Origin: Patulibacter sp. SYSU D01012
GTDB lineage: Bacteria; Actinomycetota; Thermoleophilia; Solirubrobacterales; Solirubrobacteraceae
Reading direction: 5' to 3'
Assembly: GCF_017916475.1 (NCBI RefSeq)
Contig: NZ_JAFMTB010000001.1
Coordinates: 1,388,849-1,452,848, forward strand
Length of the DNA stretch: 64,000 nt
In this document: positions 7,989-17,721 of the stretch, in pieces
Position numbering within the stretch: the first letter of the stretch is position 1
How the letters are laid out: each line of letters opens with the position of its first letter
The notes under the pieces: model-generated
Databases searched by the model: none
What the model saw: the letters and a program-made list of their open reading frames with translations, nothing else
Told to the model about the DNA's origin: nothing
Position numbers and translations under genes: made by a program

Positions 7989-8399
7989 GTGGAGCCGGAC
8001 GCCGACACCCCGCGACCCGACGAGGCGCGCTCGCGCCGCTCCGACCGGGTGGACGCGGTGCGTCGTGCGGTCGATCAGGCCCTGTCCGCGACCGCCGGCG
8101 CGCCCGCGACGACCCGCGCGCGGGCGCAGGACCTGGCCGAGGAGCTCGGCGCCGTCGTCGGGCGCGTCCGCAGCGCGCTCGAGGAGCTCGGGCAGGCCGG
8201 GTCGAGCCAGGCCGGCGCCCTGGCCGAGGAGGTGGGGCAGGCGGTCGGCCGGCTCGGGCGCTCGCTCGACGACGTCCGCCCGGCCGGCACGGAGGAGCTG
8301 CGCCGGCTGCGCGGGCGGGTGGACGAGCTCGAGGCCCGGATCGCCCGCCTCGAGGCGGCGGCGGGCGGTGCCGCCCCCGGCGCCGACGACCGCGCCTGA
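7989..8399 (+). CDS. Small coiled-coil protein, phasin-like paralogue
   Basis: A 136-residue protein of unknown function. The first 20 residues are polar; the rest is helical with heptads (DVRPAGTEELRRLRGRVDELEARIARLEAA), ending in a Gly/Ala tail. It resembles the gene at 6873-7286 in size and coiled-coil layout. Repeated AEELG and AEEVGQAVGRLGRSL segments suggest internal duplication. The GTG start lies seven bases after TAGACT, so the message is probably leaderless. An upstream in-frame extension would run into the divergent gene and is not favoured. Confidence 0.65.
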   Translation: MEPDADTPRPDEARSRRSDRVDAVRRAVDQALSATAGAPATTRARAQDLAEELGAVVGRVRSALEELGQAGSSQAGALAEEVGQAVGRLGRSLDDVRPAGTEELRRLRGRVDELEARIARLEAAAGGAAPGADDRA

Positions 8400-8406
8400 C
8401 GCGACC

Positions 8407-8435
8407 TTGACGGCCCGGCGGCCGAGGCGTATGAA
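8407..8435 (+). promoter_or_regulatory. Sigma-70-type promoter upstream of tilS
   Basis: TTGACG at 8407-8412 and TATGAA at 8430-8435 are separated by exactly 17 bases. This is the best match to a vegetative promoter in the window. It implies a leader of roughly 175 bases before the tilS GTG; the leader contains inverted GC-rich segments but no family that I recognise. Confidence 0.6.
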
Positions 8436-8615
8436 TGGGCGTACACCAACTCCCGGCCGGTACGTGGACGTGACGTCCGCGAGGCGCGGTTCGCCCGGCG
8501 AACGTGCGTCGACGGCCGACGGTGCGGGACGCGTTGCCCGCGGGCGGCGGGGTCCACACGGATCCCGCCGCCGGACAACGCGTCGGTCGGCGACGACCGA
8601 CGGACGACGGCGTCC

Positions 8616-9647
8616 GTGACGCGGACGGCCCCCGACCTCGTGGCCCGCGTCGCCGGGACGGAGCTGTTGCCGCCGGGCGCCCCCGTGGTCGTCGGCGTGT
8701 CCGGCGGCCGCGACTCGGTCTGCCTGCTCGCGGCGGCGGTCGCGCTGGCGGGCGCGGACGCCGTCCTGGCCGTCCACGTGCACCACGGCCTGCGCGGCCG
8801 CGATGCCGACGCCGACGCCGTGCACGCCGCTCGGCTCGCCCGGCGGCTCGGCGCCGCGATCCGTACGGAGCGCCTGTGCCGGCCGCACGCCTCCTCCGGG
8901 TCGCCCGCCGTCTGGGCGCGCGAGGCCCGGCGATCCGTCCTGCGCGCCGCCGCCGACGCCTGGGGCGGCCCCGCCACGCCGGTGGCGGTGGCGCACACCG
9001 CGACGGACCAGGCGGAGACCGTGCTGCTGCGCGCGATCTCGTCCCCCGGCGCCCGAGCGCGCGCCGGCATGGCGGCGGTCGACGGCGGCGTCGTGCGGCC
9101 GCTCCTGGCGGCGGGGGTCCGCCGCGAGGAGGCGGCCGCGTGGTGCGCGGCCCGCGCCCTGCCGTGGCGCGAGGACCCGGGCAACGCGACGTCGCCGCGC
9201 GGCCGCGTGCGGGCGCTCCTCACCGGCCTGGAGGCGGTCGACGGCCGCGCGGTGGCGGCGCTCGTCGCCGGCGCGGACCGGGCGCGCGAGGACGACGACG
9301 CGCTCCGGGCGTCCGCGATCGCGCTGCTCCCGCCCGGCCGCGCGCCGCGTGCCCCCCGCCGCGCGCTCGCCGCCGCCCCGCCGGCCGTCGCGCGCCGCGC
9401 GCTCCGGCTCCTGGCCGAACGCGCCGTGGACCGTCCCTGCCCGCGGGTCGGCGCGCGCCTCGAGGAGGTGCTGGCGCTCGACCCCGGGCCGCGCGGCACG
9501 GCGGCGCTCGACCTGGGGGACGGCGTGCGGGCGACGGTCGCGGGGGAGGAGCTGTCCTGCGCGCCGTCACCGCCGCGGGCGGCCCGGGCCGCCGATCCCC
9601 CGCCCCCGGCGGACGGTCCCGACGGCCCCGGGGGCGCGGGCGCGTGA
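8616..9647 (+). CDS. tilS: tRNA(Ile)-lysidine synthetase
   Basis: This enzyme modifies C34 of tRNA-Ile(CAU) to lysidine with ATP and lysine, allowing AUA decoding. The PP-loop SGGRDS is at residues 29-34, followed by VHVHHGLRG and AHTATDQAETVLLR, both characteristic of TilS. At 343 residues it is the short form without a full C-terminal tRNA-binding domain. The C-terminus is Ala/Arg-rich. GTG is the start. It heads the tilS-hpt-ftsH order that is common in bacteria; hpt follows after 38 bp. Confidence 0.9.
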   Translation: MTRTAPDLVARVAGTELLPPGAPVVVGVSGGRDSVCLLAAAVALAGADAVLAVHVHHGLRGRDADADAVHAARLARRLGAAIRTERLCRPHASSGSPAVWAREARRSVLRAAADAWGGPATPVAVAHTATDQAETVLLRAISSPGARARAGMAAVDGGVVRPLLAAGVRREEAAAWCAARALPWREDPGNATSPRGRVRALLTGLEAVDGRAVAALVAGADRAREDDDALRASAIALLPPGRAPRAPRRALAAAPPAVARRALRLLAERAVDRPCPRVGARLEEVLALDPGPRGTAALDLGDGVRATVAGEELSCAPSPPRAARAADPPPPADGPDGPGGAGA

Positions 9648-9672
9648 CAGGGCGGGGCCGCGCCGCAGGGCC

Positions 9673-9678
9673 TACACT
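9673..9678 (+). promoter_or_regulatory. -10 box TACACT for hpt
   Basis: TACACT ends seven bases before the hpt GTG. That places the transcription start at or next to the start codon, giving a leaderless hpt message separate from tilS. Confidence 0.5.
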
Positions 9679-9685
9679 GGGGCGG

Positions 9686-10234
9686 GTGCGCGACCCGAAC
9701 ATCGGCGAGATCCTCATCCAGGCCGACGAGCTGCAGGCTCGCATCGCCGACATCGGCGCCGAGATCTCGAAGGACTACGAGGGACGCGAGATCCTGCTCG
9801 TCTGCGTCCTGAAGGGCGCCGTCCTCTTCGTCTCCGACCTCATGCGCCAGATCACGGTGCCGTGCGAGATCGACTTCATGGCGGTCTCCTCCTACGGCTC
9901 CGCGACGCGCTCGAGCGGCGTCGTGCGGATCCTCAAGGACCTGGACGGGTCGATCGAGGGCAAGCACGTCCTCATCGTCGAGGACATCATCGACTCCGGC
10001 CTGACGCTGCAGTACCTGCTGCGCAACCTGCGCTCCCGCAACCCGGCCTCGCTCGAGATCTGCTCGCTGCTGACGAAGCCGAGCCGTCGCGAGGTGGAGA
10101 TCCCCATCGCCTACACCGGGTTCGAGCTGCCCGACCGCTACGCGGTTGGCTACGGCCTCGACCTCGCCCAGCGCTACCGCAACCTGCCGTACGTGGCCGC
10201 GCTGACCGAGGAAGCCATCGCGGCTGCGGGCTAG
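9686..10234 (+). CDS. hpt: Hypoxanthine phosphoribosyltransferase
   Basis: A 182-residue purine salvage enzyme that joins hypoxanthine or guanine to PRPP. The PRPP-binding loop VLIVEDIIDSGLTL is at 95-108, preceded by VLKGAVLFVSDLMRQI and SSYG. The C-terminal FELPDRYAVGYGLDLAQRYRNLPYV is diagnostic. The length is normal. GTG was chosen since it follows TACACT by seven bases and gives the canonical N-terminus; an in-frame extension upstream would cover most of tilS and is not real. It sits between tilS and ftsH as in many Gram-positives. Confidence 0.96.
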   Translation: MRDPNIGEILIQADELQARIADIGAEISKDYEGREILLVCVLKGAVLFVSDLMRQITVPCEIDFMAVSSYGSATRSSGVVRILKDLDGSIEGKHVLIVEDIIDSGLTLQYLLRNLRSRNPASLEICSLLTKPSRREVEIPIAYTGFELPDRYAVGYGLDLAQRYRNLPYVAALTEEAIAAAG

Positions 10235-10291
10235 TGCGGAGCGCGGGGTCCGTGCTAACCCCCAGGCGGCGTGACGGTTACAGGGGCGTTG

Positions 10292-10297
10292 CTACGC
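10292..10297 (+). promoter_or_regulatory. Probable -10 box for ftsH
   Basis: TACGCT follows GTGACG by 16 bases (CGGCGTGACGG...), giving a plausible promoter about 60 bases upstream of the ftsH ATG. Unlike most genes here, ftsH would therefore have a leader. Confidence 0.4.
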
Positions 10298-10355
10298 TAG
10301 TGCCCCGGCTTCGCTCCTCGCTCGTCGTGAGGGGGACCGCAGTCGGTCACCCACA

Positions 10356-12332
<1,977 letters not shown>

Positions 12333-12369
12333 CCGGCGGCGCCCCCGCGGCGCCGCCCCAGCATCCTCA

Positions 12370-12395
12370 CGACGGCGGCCTCCGGGCCGCCGTCG
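12370..12395 (+). terminator. Hairpin after ftsH
   Basis: CGACGGCGGCC and its exact complement enclose a TCCG tetraloop (stem 12370-12380 / 12385-12395). It separates ftsH from the folP promoter. No T tract follows. Confidence 0.55.
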
Positions 12396-12407
12396 CGCGT
12401 TCCGGGC

Positions 12408-12413
12408 TACGCT
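12408..12413 (+). promoter_or_regulatory. -10 box TACGCT for folP
   Basis: TACGCT ends six bases before the folP GTG, consistent with a leaderless transcript for the folate operon. Confidence 0.5.
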
Positions 12414-12419
12414 CGACCG

Positions 12420-13247
12420 GTGCCCGCGCCCTTCGCCGTCATGGGGATCGTCAACGTCACGCCGGACTCGTTCTCCGACGGCGGCGAGTGGTTCGGCACC
12501 GAGGCCGCGGTGCGTCACGGCCTCGAGCTCGCGGCCGCCGGCGCGGCGATCCTCGACGTCGGCGGCGAGTCGACGCGGCCCGGCGCCGATCCGGTCCCGG
12601 CGGACGAGGAGCTGCGGCGCGTCGTCCCGGTGATCGAGGCCCTGGCGGCCCGCCTGCCCGACGTCGTGCTCTCCGTCGACACGACGAAGGCGGCGGTGGC
12701 CGCGGCCGCGCTCGACGCCGGTGCCACGTACGTCAACGACGTCTCGGGCATGCTGCTCGACCCCGACATGACGCCGCTCGTCGCCGAGCGCGGCGCGTCC
12801 TGCTGCCTCATGCACATGGTCGGCGACCCGCGCACGATGCAGGCCCAGGCGCAGTACGGCGACGTCGTCGACGACGTGCGCGCGTACCTCGAGGAGCGGG
12901 TGGCCGCCGCCGTGTCCGCGGGCATCCCGATCGAGCGGATCGACGTCGACCCGGGGATCGGGTTCGCGAAGACGCAGGAGCACAACCTGGAGCTGCTGCG
13001 CCGGCTGGACGAGATCGTCGCCATCGGCCCGCGGGTGCTCGTCGGGACCTCGCGCAAGAGCTTCCTGGGGCGCATCACCGGCCGCGACGACCCGCGTCAG
13101 CGGCTGGCGGGGACGATCGCCACGAACGTCCTGGCGCTCGCGTCGGGCGCCGCCGTCTTCCGGGTCCACGACGTCGGCGCCGTCCACGACGCGCTCGCCG
13201 TCGCCGCGCACGTCGTCCGCTCCGGGCCGGCGCCCGGCCGGTGCTAG
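12420..13247 (+). CDS. folP: Dihydropteroate synthase
   Basis: This enzyme condenses hydroxymethyldihydropterin pyrophosphate with p-aminobenzoate; it is the sulfonamide target. The 275-residue TIM barrel shows NVTPDSFSDGG near the N-terminus, GGESTRPGA, SVDTTKA, VNDVSG, DPGIGFAKT and GTSRKSFLG, which are the pterin- and pABA-binding loops. GTG is the start and there is no Shine-Dalgarno. Its TAG stop is also the first three bases of TAGCGT, the putative -10 box of folB. It heads folP-folB-thioesterase-folK. Confidence 0.96.
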   Translation: MPAPFAVMGIVNVTPDSFSDGGEWFGTEAAVRHGLELAAAGAAILDVGGESTRPGADPVPADEELRRVVPVIEALAARLPDVVLSVDTTKAAVAAAALDAGATYVNDVSGMLLDPDMTPLVAERGASCCLMHMVGDPRTMQAQAQYGDVVDDVRAYLEERVAAAVSAGIPIERIDVDPGIGFAKTQEHNLELLRRLDEIVAIGPRVLVGTSRKSFLGRITGRDDPRQRLAGTIATNVLALASGAAVFRVHDVGAVHDALAVAAHVVRSGPAPGRC

Positions 13248-13250
13248 CGT
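13245..13250 (+). promoter_or_regulatory. -10 box TAGCGT for folB, made from the folP stop codon
   Basis: The folP TAG stop (13245-13247) is the first half of TAGCGT, which ends eight bases before the folB ATG. A second promoter inside the folate operon is therefore possible. Confidence 0.4.
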
Positions 13251-13258
13251 GGCCGCCC

Positions 13259-13786
13259 ATGGACGACGCACGCGACGAGCGCCCCGACGACGACGCTGAC
13301 GAGTCGCACCGCCCGGAGCGCCGCGCCGATCGCGGCGGCGCGCCGATCGATCCCGAGGACCTCGACCTGGACGCGGACGACGACGAGGACCTCGACGAGG
13401 ACTTCGAGGGCGAGCGCGACGAGATCACGATCGAGATCCGCGGGCTGTCGCTCTACACGCACCACGGCGTCAGCGCCGCCGAGCGCGAGATCGGCCAGCG
13501 CCTGCTCGTCGACCTGCGGATGGCGGTCGTCGACTGCGACGCCGTCGTGACCGACCAGGTGTCCGACACGATCGACTACGGCGAGGTCTGCCAGCTCGTC
13601 GCGCTCGTGGCGCAGCAGCGGTCGTACAAGACGCTCGAGCGGCTCTGCGCCGCGATCGCCGACCGCATCGTGGCGGACTACGGGGCCGAGGAGGTGTGGG
13701 TGAAGTGCACGAAGCCCGAGCCGCCGATCCCGCTGGCCGTCGAGGAGGTCTCCGTGGAGCTCTGGCGCGCCGGGGACGGCGGGTGA
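13259..13786 (+). CDS. folB: Dihydroneopterin aldolase with acidic N-terminal extension
   Basis: FolB converts dihydroneopterin to hydroxymethyldihydropterin and glycolaldehyde. The catalytic domain starts near residue 55 (ITIEIRGLSLYTHHGVSAAEREIGQRLLVDL), with DTIDYGEVCQLV and the late lysine in WVKCTKPEPPI. The first 54 residues are extra compared with the usual 120-residue enzyme. They are dominated by Asp, Glu and Arg, with runs such as LDLDADDDEDLDEDFE. No internal start with a good signal was found, so the extension seems real. The stop overlaps the next gene's GTG as GTGA. Confidence 0.92.
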   Translation: MDDARDERPDDDADESHRPERRADRGGAPIDPEDLDLDADDDEDLDEDFEGERDEITIEIRGLSLYTHHGVSAAEREIGQRLLVDLRMAVVDCDAVVTDQVSDTIDYGEVCQLVALVAQQRSYKTLERLCAAIADRIVADYGAEEVWVKCTKPEPPIPLAVEEVSVELWRAGDGG

Positions 13787-14679
13787 CCGGGACCGCGCCG
13801 GTCACGCCGGCGACGACCGCGTTCGCCCGCGCCACGGCCGTCCGGTCCCTCGGCGACGGGCGCTACCGCGCCGAGGTGGGGGCGGACTGGTCGGCGCCCA
13901 CCGGGCCCAACGGCGGCTACCTCGCGGCGATCCTCGTCCGCGCGCTCGAGGGCGAGCTGGCGCCGGAGGGCGAGCGGCGCCTGCGCTCGCTGACGGTCCA
14001 CTACCTGCGCACCGCCGCGCTGGGCTCGCTCGAGATCGACGTGCGCGTCCTGCGCACCGGCCGGCGCACCGCGAGCGCCGCCGTCTCCGCCCGGCAGGAC
14101 GGGCGCGACGTGCTCGCCGGCCTGGCGGCGTTCGCCGCGCCCGGCCTGGACGCCGCGGCGACGTGGACGCCGGCGGCGCCCGACGTGCCCGCCCCGCCCG
14201 CGCCGGACGCCCCCGCCGTGCGCGGCGCCGACTACCGGCCCGGCGGCGGCGCGTGGCTCGAGGCCCCGCCCGGCACGCCGTCGATCTCCCGGCAGCTGCG
14301 CATGGCGCCGGTCCTCGGCACCGGCCCGTTCGTCGCCCGGCCGCTCGACGGGGATCACGGCGTCGAGACGGGCGGCTGGATCGCGTCGCCCGAGGCGCAG
14401 CCGGTCGACGCCGCGTACGTCGCGCAGCTCACCGACTTCTGGTGGCCGCCGGCCTTCGAGGTGCTGGAGCGGCCCGCGATCGCGCCGACGATCGATCTGA
14501 CGATCCACCTGCGCGCCGACCTGCCGCCGGGCGGCCTGCCCCCGACGCCCGTGCTCGGCACCTACCGTTCGACCGCCGCCGTCGACGGGCTGGTCGAGGA
14601 GGACGCCACGCTCGTCCTGCCCGACGGCTCGCTGCTCGCCCAGGCCCGCCAGCTCGCCCTGCTCGCCCCGCTGTCATGA
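13783..14679 (+). CDS. Acyl-CoA thioesterase-like protein (double hotdog) in the folate operon
   Basis: A 298-residue protein resembling TesB/4HBT_3 thioesterases. The N-terminal hotdog has WSAPTGPNGGYLAAILVRAL and a strand ending RSLTVHYLRTA. The second hotdog has LTDFWWPPAFEVL, TIDLTIHLRADLP, and the tail TLVLPDGSLLAQARQLALL. A Pro/Ala linker (about 125-145) joins them. It overlaps folB by four bases (GTGA) and folK by four (ATGA), so it is translationally locked into the folate operon although no folate role is known for the family. Substrate is unknown. Confidence 0.8.
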   Translation: MTGTAPVTPATTAFARATAVRSLGDGRYRAEVGADWSAPTGPNGGYLAAILVRALEGELAPEGERRLRSLTVHYLRTAALGSLEIDVRVLRTGRRTASAAVSARQDGRDVLAGLAAFAAPGLDAAATWTPAAPDVPAPPAPDAPAVRGADYRPGGGAWLEAPPGTPSISRQLRMAPVLGTGPFVARPLDGDHGVETGGWIASPEAQPVDAAYVAQLTDFWWPPAFEVLERPAIAPTIDLTIHLRADLPPGGLPPTPVLGTYRSTAAVDGLVEEDATLVLPDGSLLAQARQLALLAPLS

Positions 14680-15233
14680 CCGACGCCCCCGAGCTGCGAT
14701 CCGGCGAGCGCCTGGGCTACCTGGGCCTGGGCTCGAACGTCGGCGACCGCCGCGCCCAGCTGCAGGCCGCGGTCGACGCGCTGCCGGCCCACGGCGTGCG
14801 CGTCCTCGCGTCGTCGGCGACGTACGACACGGACCCCGTCGGCGAGATCCTCGACCAGCCGTCGTTCCTCAACGCGTGCGTGCGGATCGCGACCGCCCTG
14901 GCGCCCGAGGCGCTGCTGGACGCCTGCAAGGCCGTGGAGCGCGGCCGCGGGCGGCAGACGGACACGAGCGCCCCCGACTACGTGCGACACGGGCCGCGCC
15001 CCGTCGACGTCGACCTGCTCCTGCTCGGCGACGCGCCGTACGCGTCCGAGCGCCTGACGCTGCCGCACGCGCAGGTGACCGAGCGGCGCTTCGTCCTCGT
15101 GCCGCTGCTCGAGCTCGACCTGGGCCTGACGCTGCCGGACGGCACCGTCCTGGCGGACCGGCTGGCGGCGCTGCCGCTCGACGAGGGCGTCCGTCGGGCG
15201 GGCGATCCCCTGACCGTGCCCGCGGAGGCCTGA
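14676..15233 (+). CDS. folK: Hydroxymethyldihydropterin pyrophosphokinase
   Basis: A 185-residue enzyme transferring pyrophosphate from ATP to the pterin that FolP uses. GLGSNVGDR (about 17-25), TYDTDPVG, QPSFLNACV and HGPRPVDVDLLLLG carry the nucleotide and magnesium sites. The usual R-W/Y-G-P-R reads R-H-G-P-R, and LPHP reads LPHA, which are mild variants. A short insert (GRGRQTDTSAPDYV) precedes the GPR motif. ATGA overlap with the preceding gene indicates coupled translation. Confidence 0.93.
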   Translation: MTDAPELRSGERLGYLGLGSNVGDRRAQLQAAVDALPAHGVRVLASSATYDTDPVGEILDQPSFLNACVRIATALAPEALLDACKAVERGRGRQTDTSAPDYVRHGPRPVDVDLLLLGDAPYASERLTLPHAQVTERRFVLVPLLELDLGLTLPDGTVLADRLAALPLDEGVRRAGDPLTVPAEA

Positions 15234-15234
15234 C

Positions 15235-16887
15235 GTGCCGGCGCGGCTCGTGCTCGGGCCGCTGCTGCGGCACGTCGACGCGACCTCCGCGACGGTGTGG
15301 GTCGAGACGGACGCGCCCGCGACCGTCGAGATCCTCGGGCACCGCGGCCGCACGTTCGAGGTGGGCGGCCACCACTACGCGCTCGTGCGCGTGGACGACC
15401 TGCAGCCCGGCACCGTCACGCGCTACGGCGTGACGGTCGACGGCGCGACCGTCTGGCCGCTCCCCGACGACCCGTACCCGGCCCCCGCGATCCGGACGGT
15501 CGCGCCCCACGACCAGCTGCGGGTCGCTTGGGGCTCGTGCCGCGTCTCGCGTCCCCATCGCGACCCCTTCGACCTGCCGCCGGGCAGCGACGACGAGGCC
15601 TTCGGGATCGACGCGATCCAGGCGCTCGCGGAGGAGCTGCGCGACGGCCCGGCGGAGGAGCTGCCTCACATGCTGCTGTGGCTGGGGGACCAGGTCTACG
15701 CGGACGACATCCCGCCCGCGATCGAGGAGCGGATCGCGGCCCGCGACGCCGACCGGCGCGGCGCCCCGGCGGACCAGGTGGCGGACTTCGAGGAGTACAC
15801 CTGGCTGTACCACGACGCCTGGAGCACCCCGGCGGTGCGCTGGCTGCTCTCCACCGTGGCGAGCGCGATGGTCTTCGACGACCACGACGTGCACGACGAC
15901 TGGAACACGTCCCGGGCCTGGCGTCGGACGTTCGCGCGGAAGCCGTGGTGGGAGGAGCGCGTCGTCGGCGCGCTGGCGTCGTACTGGGTCTACCAGCACC
16001 TGGGCAACCTGTCGCCGGCCGCGATCGACGAGGACCCCCTCTACGCCCGCGTGCAGGCCCACGACGGCGACGTCCTCCCGCTGCTGCGCGAGGTGGCGCG
16101 GCAGGCCGACGAGGACCCGACGACGATCCGCTGGAGCTACGTCCGCGACCTCTGCGGCACACGCATCGTCGTGGTGGACTCGCGGGCCGCCCGCGACCTG
16201 GGCTCGCCCGACGGCCGCCCGCGGCGGATGGTCGACGCCGACGAGTGGGCGTGGGTGCGCGAGCAGGCCGCCGGCGACCACGACCACCTCTTCCTCGCCA
16301 CGTCGGTGCCCGTCGTCGTGGGGCACGGGATGCACTGGCTCGAGGCCGCCTCCGAGGTGCTAGCGGCCGGGCGCCTGGGCCGCGGGGTCGCGTGGGCCGC
16401 CGAGCGCGCGCGGCGGGCCGTCGACCTGGAGCACTGGTCCGCCTTCGGTCGCTCGTTCGACGAGATGGCGGAGCTGCTGGACGACGTCGCGGCCGGCCGG
16501 CTGGGGCGGGCGCCGGCGTCCGTCGTGCTGCTGTCGGGCGACGTGCACCACGCGTACGTCGACCGCGTCGGCTTCCGCCGCGACGGCACCGCGCGGAGCC
16601 CCGTCCTGCAGGCCGTCTGCTCTCCGTACCGCAACCCGCTCCCGCCCGGGCAGCGACGGGTCATCGGGGCCCTGCACGGGCGCCCGGCCTGGGCGGCGGC
16701 GCGGGCCCTGGGCCGGGCCGTCGGCGTGCCCGACCCGCCCGTCGGCTGGCGGCGCGAGCTCGGCCCGTGGTTCGACAACCAGCTCGCGTGGCTCGAGCTG
16801 CGCGGGCGGACCGGCCGGCTGCGCTTCCAGCGGTCGGCGCCCGGCCCGCGCCTGGAGGATCTGGGCGCGCTGCCGCTGGCGGACTAG
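15235..16887 (+). CDS. PhoD-like alkaline phosphatase / metallophosphoesterase
   Basis: A 550-residue protein of the PhoD-like family. It begins with a fibronectin-like domain (ATVWVETDAPATVEI to about residue 95), then WGSCR. Metal-binding signatures are GDQVYAD (about 147-153), FDDHDVHDDWN, and LLSGDVHHAYV. Family members hydrolyse phosphomonoesters or diesters. No Tat or Sec signal peptide is seen, so it is probably cytoplasmic, unlike secreted PhoD. Its GTG lies one base after the folK stop, so it shares that transcript. The stop shares CTAG with the convergent GST-like gene. Confidence 0.88.
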   Translation: MPARLVLGPLLRHVDATSATVWVETDAPATVEILGHRGRTFEVGGHHYALVRVDDLQPGTVTRYGVTVDGATVWPLPDDPYPAPAIRTVAPHDQLRVAWGSCRVSRPHRDPFDLPPGSDDEAFGIDAIQALAEELRDGPAEELPHMLLWLGDQVYADDIPPAIEERIAARDADRRGAPADQVADFEEYTWLYHDAWSTPAVRWLLSTVASAMVFDDHDVHDDWNTSRAWRRTFARKPWWEERVVGALASYWVYQHLGNLSPAAIDEDPLYARVQAHDGDVLPLLREVARQADEDPTTIRWSYVRDLCGTRIVVVDSRAARDLGSPDGRPRRMVDADEWAWVREQAAGDHDHLFLATSVPVVVGHGMHWLEAASEVLAAGRLGRGVAWAAERARRAVDLEHWSAFGRSFDEMAELLDDVAAGRLGRAPASVVLLSGDVHHAYVDRVGFRRDGTARSPVLQAVCSPYRNPLPPGQRRVIGALHGRPAWAAARALGRAVGVPDPPVGWRRELGPWFDNQLAWLELRGRTGRLRFQRSAPGPRLEDLGALPLAD

Positions 16888-17645
16888 CGGACGGCGGGGA
16901 CGGCGGCGCGCAGCGGCGCCAGCCACGCCTCCGGCAGGGCGCCGGCCGGGACGCGCCCGTCCCAGTCGGGGAAGATCCGGAGCGCCAGGCGCCCGGCCGG
17001 CCGCTCGCGCAGCGCGGGCGCCAGGTCCTCGAGGGTCATGAGCAGGCGCAGGCCGGACGCGATCTGCAGGTCGGCGGCGCCGACCGCCTCGCCGCCGAGG
17101 GTGCCGTCGCGCAGCCAGGCGTCCACGGCGTCGAGGGCCAGCGGCAGGTCGGCCAGGTCGGCGCGGACCCCGGCGTCCGTGACGTGGTTGAGCCGCTGCT
17201 CGATGCCGACGACGAGTGGCCCGAGCAGGATCCGCGCGAGCGGCGGGACGGGCTTCCGGGCGTGCTCCTGGTAGCTGGGGATCGCGCTCGGGCGCCGGTC
17301 GAGCGCGCCCCACAGCACGCGCCGGACGATCGGCTGCAGCACCTCGTCGCCCCAGCGCTCGGCCTCGAGGGCCGCCTCGCGGGCGGGGCCCGGGGCGGGG
17401 TAGAGCGCGGGCTCGGGCACCCGCTCCTCGAGCCGGCGCAGGATCGCGCGCGACCCCGCCACGCGCTCCCCGTCCGCGAAGACGACCCCGGGGACGGTGC
17501 GGCGCCGGAACAGCGCGAGCTGGGGGAGGGGGTGCGCGGACGGCGGCCACTCGACCACGCGGTGCTCGACGCCCTTCAGCTCGAGCGCCCGCTCGACGGT
17601 GGCGCACGGATGCGAGCCGTGGACGACGAAGAGCGTGGTCGGCAT
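16884..17645 (-). CDS. Glutathione S-transferase-like protein
   Basis: A 253-residue protein with a thioredoxin-fold N-terminus (TLFVVHGSHPCATVERALELKGVEHRVVEW, then RRTVPGVVFADGERVAGSRAILRRLEER) and an all-helical GST C-domain from about 85 (ADLQIASGLRLLMTLEDLAPAL). SHPC could be the thiol site. Actinobacteria generally use mycothiol rather than glutathione, so the cosubstrate is uncertain. ATG at 17645 gives the canonical N-terminus; upstream in-frame sequence is low quality and reaches into coaX. It is divergent from coaX. Confidence 0.8.
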   Translation of the reverse strand: MPTTLFVVHGSHPCATVERALELKGVEHRVVEWPPSAHPLPQLALFRRRTVPGVVFADGERVAGSRAILRRLEERVPEPALYPAPGPAREAALEAERWGDEVLQPIVRRVLWGALDRRPSAIPSYQEHARKPVPPLARILLGPLVVGIEQRLNHVTDAGVRADLADLPLALDAVDAWLRDGTLGGEAVGAADLQIASGLRLLMTLEDLAPALRERPAGRLALRIFPDWDGRVPAGALPEAWLAPLRAAVPAVR

Positions 17646-17708
17646 GGGGCGGAGGATAGGCGACCCCGCCGACCCGTCCGCGGACGGCGTCCCACCGGCC
17701 GCAGCCGC

Positions 17709-17714
17709 GATACT
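17709..17714 (+). promoter_or_regulatory. -10 box GATACT for coaX
   Basis: GATACT ends seven bases before the coaX ATG, in the 76-base divergent space between coaX and the GST-like gene; the coaX message would be leaderless. Confidence 0.45.
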
Positions 17715-17721
17715 GCCGCGG

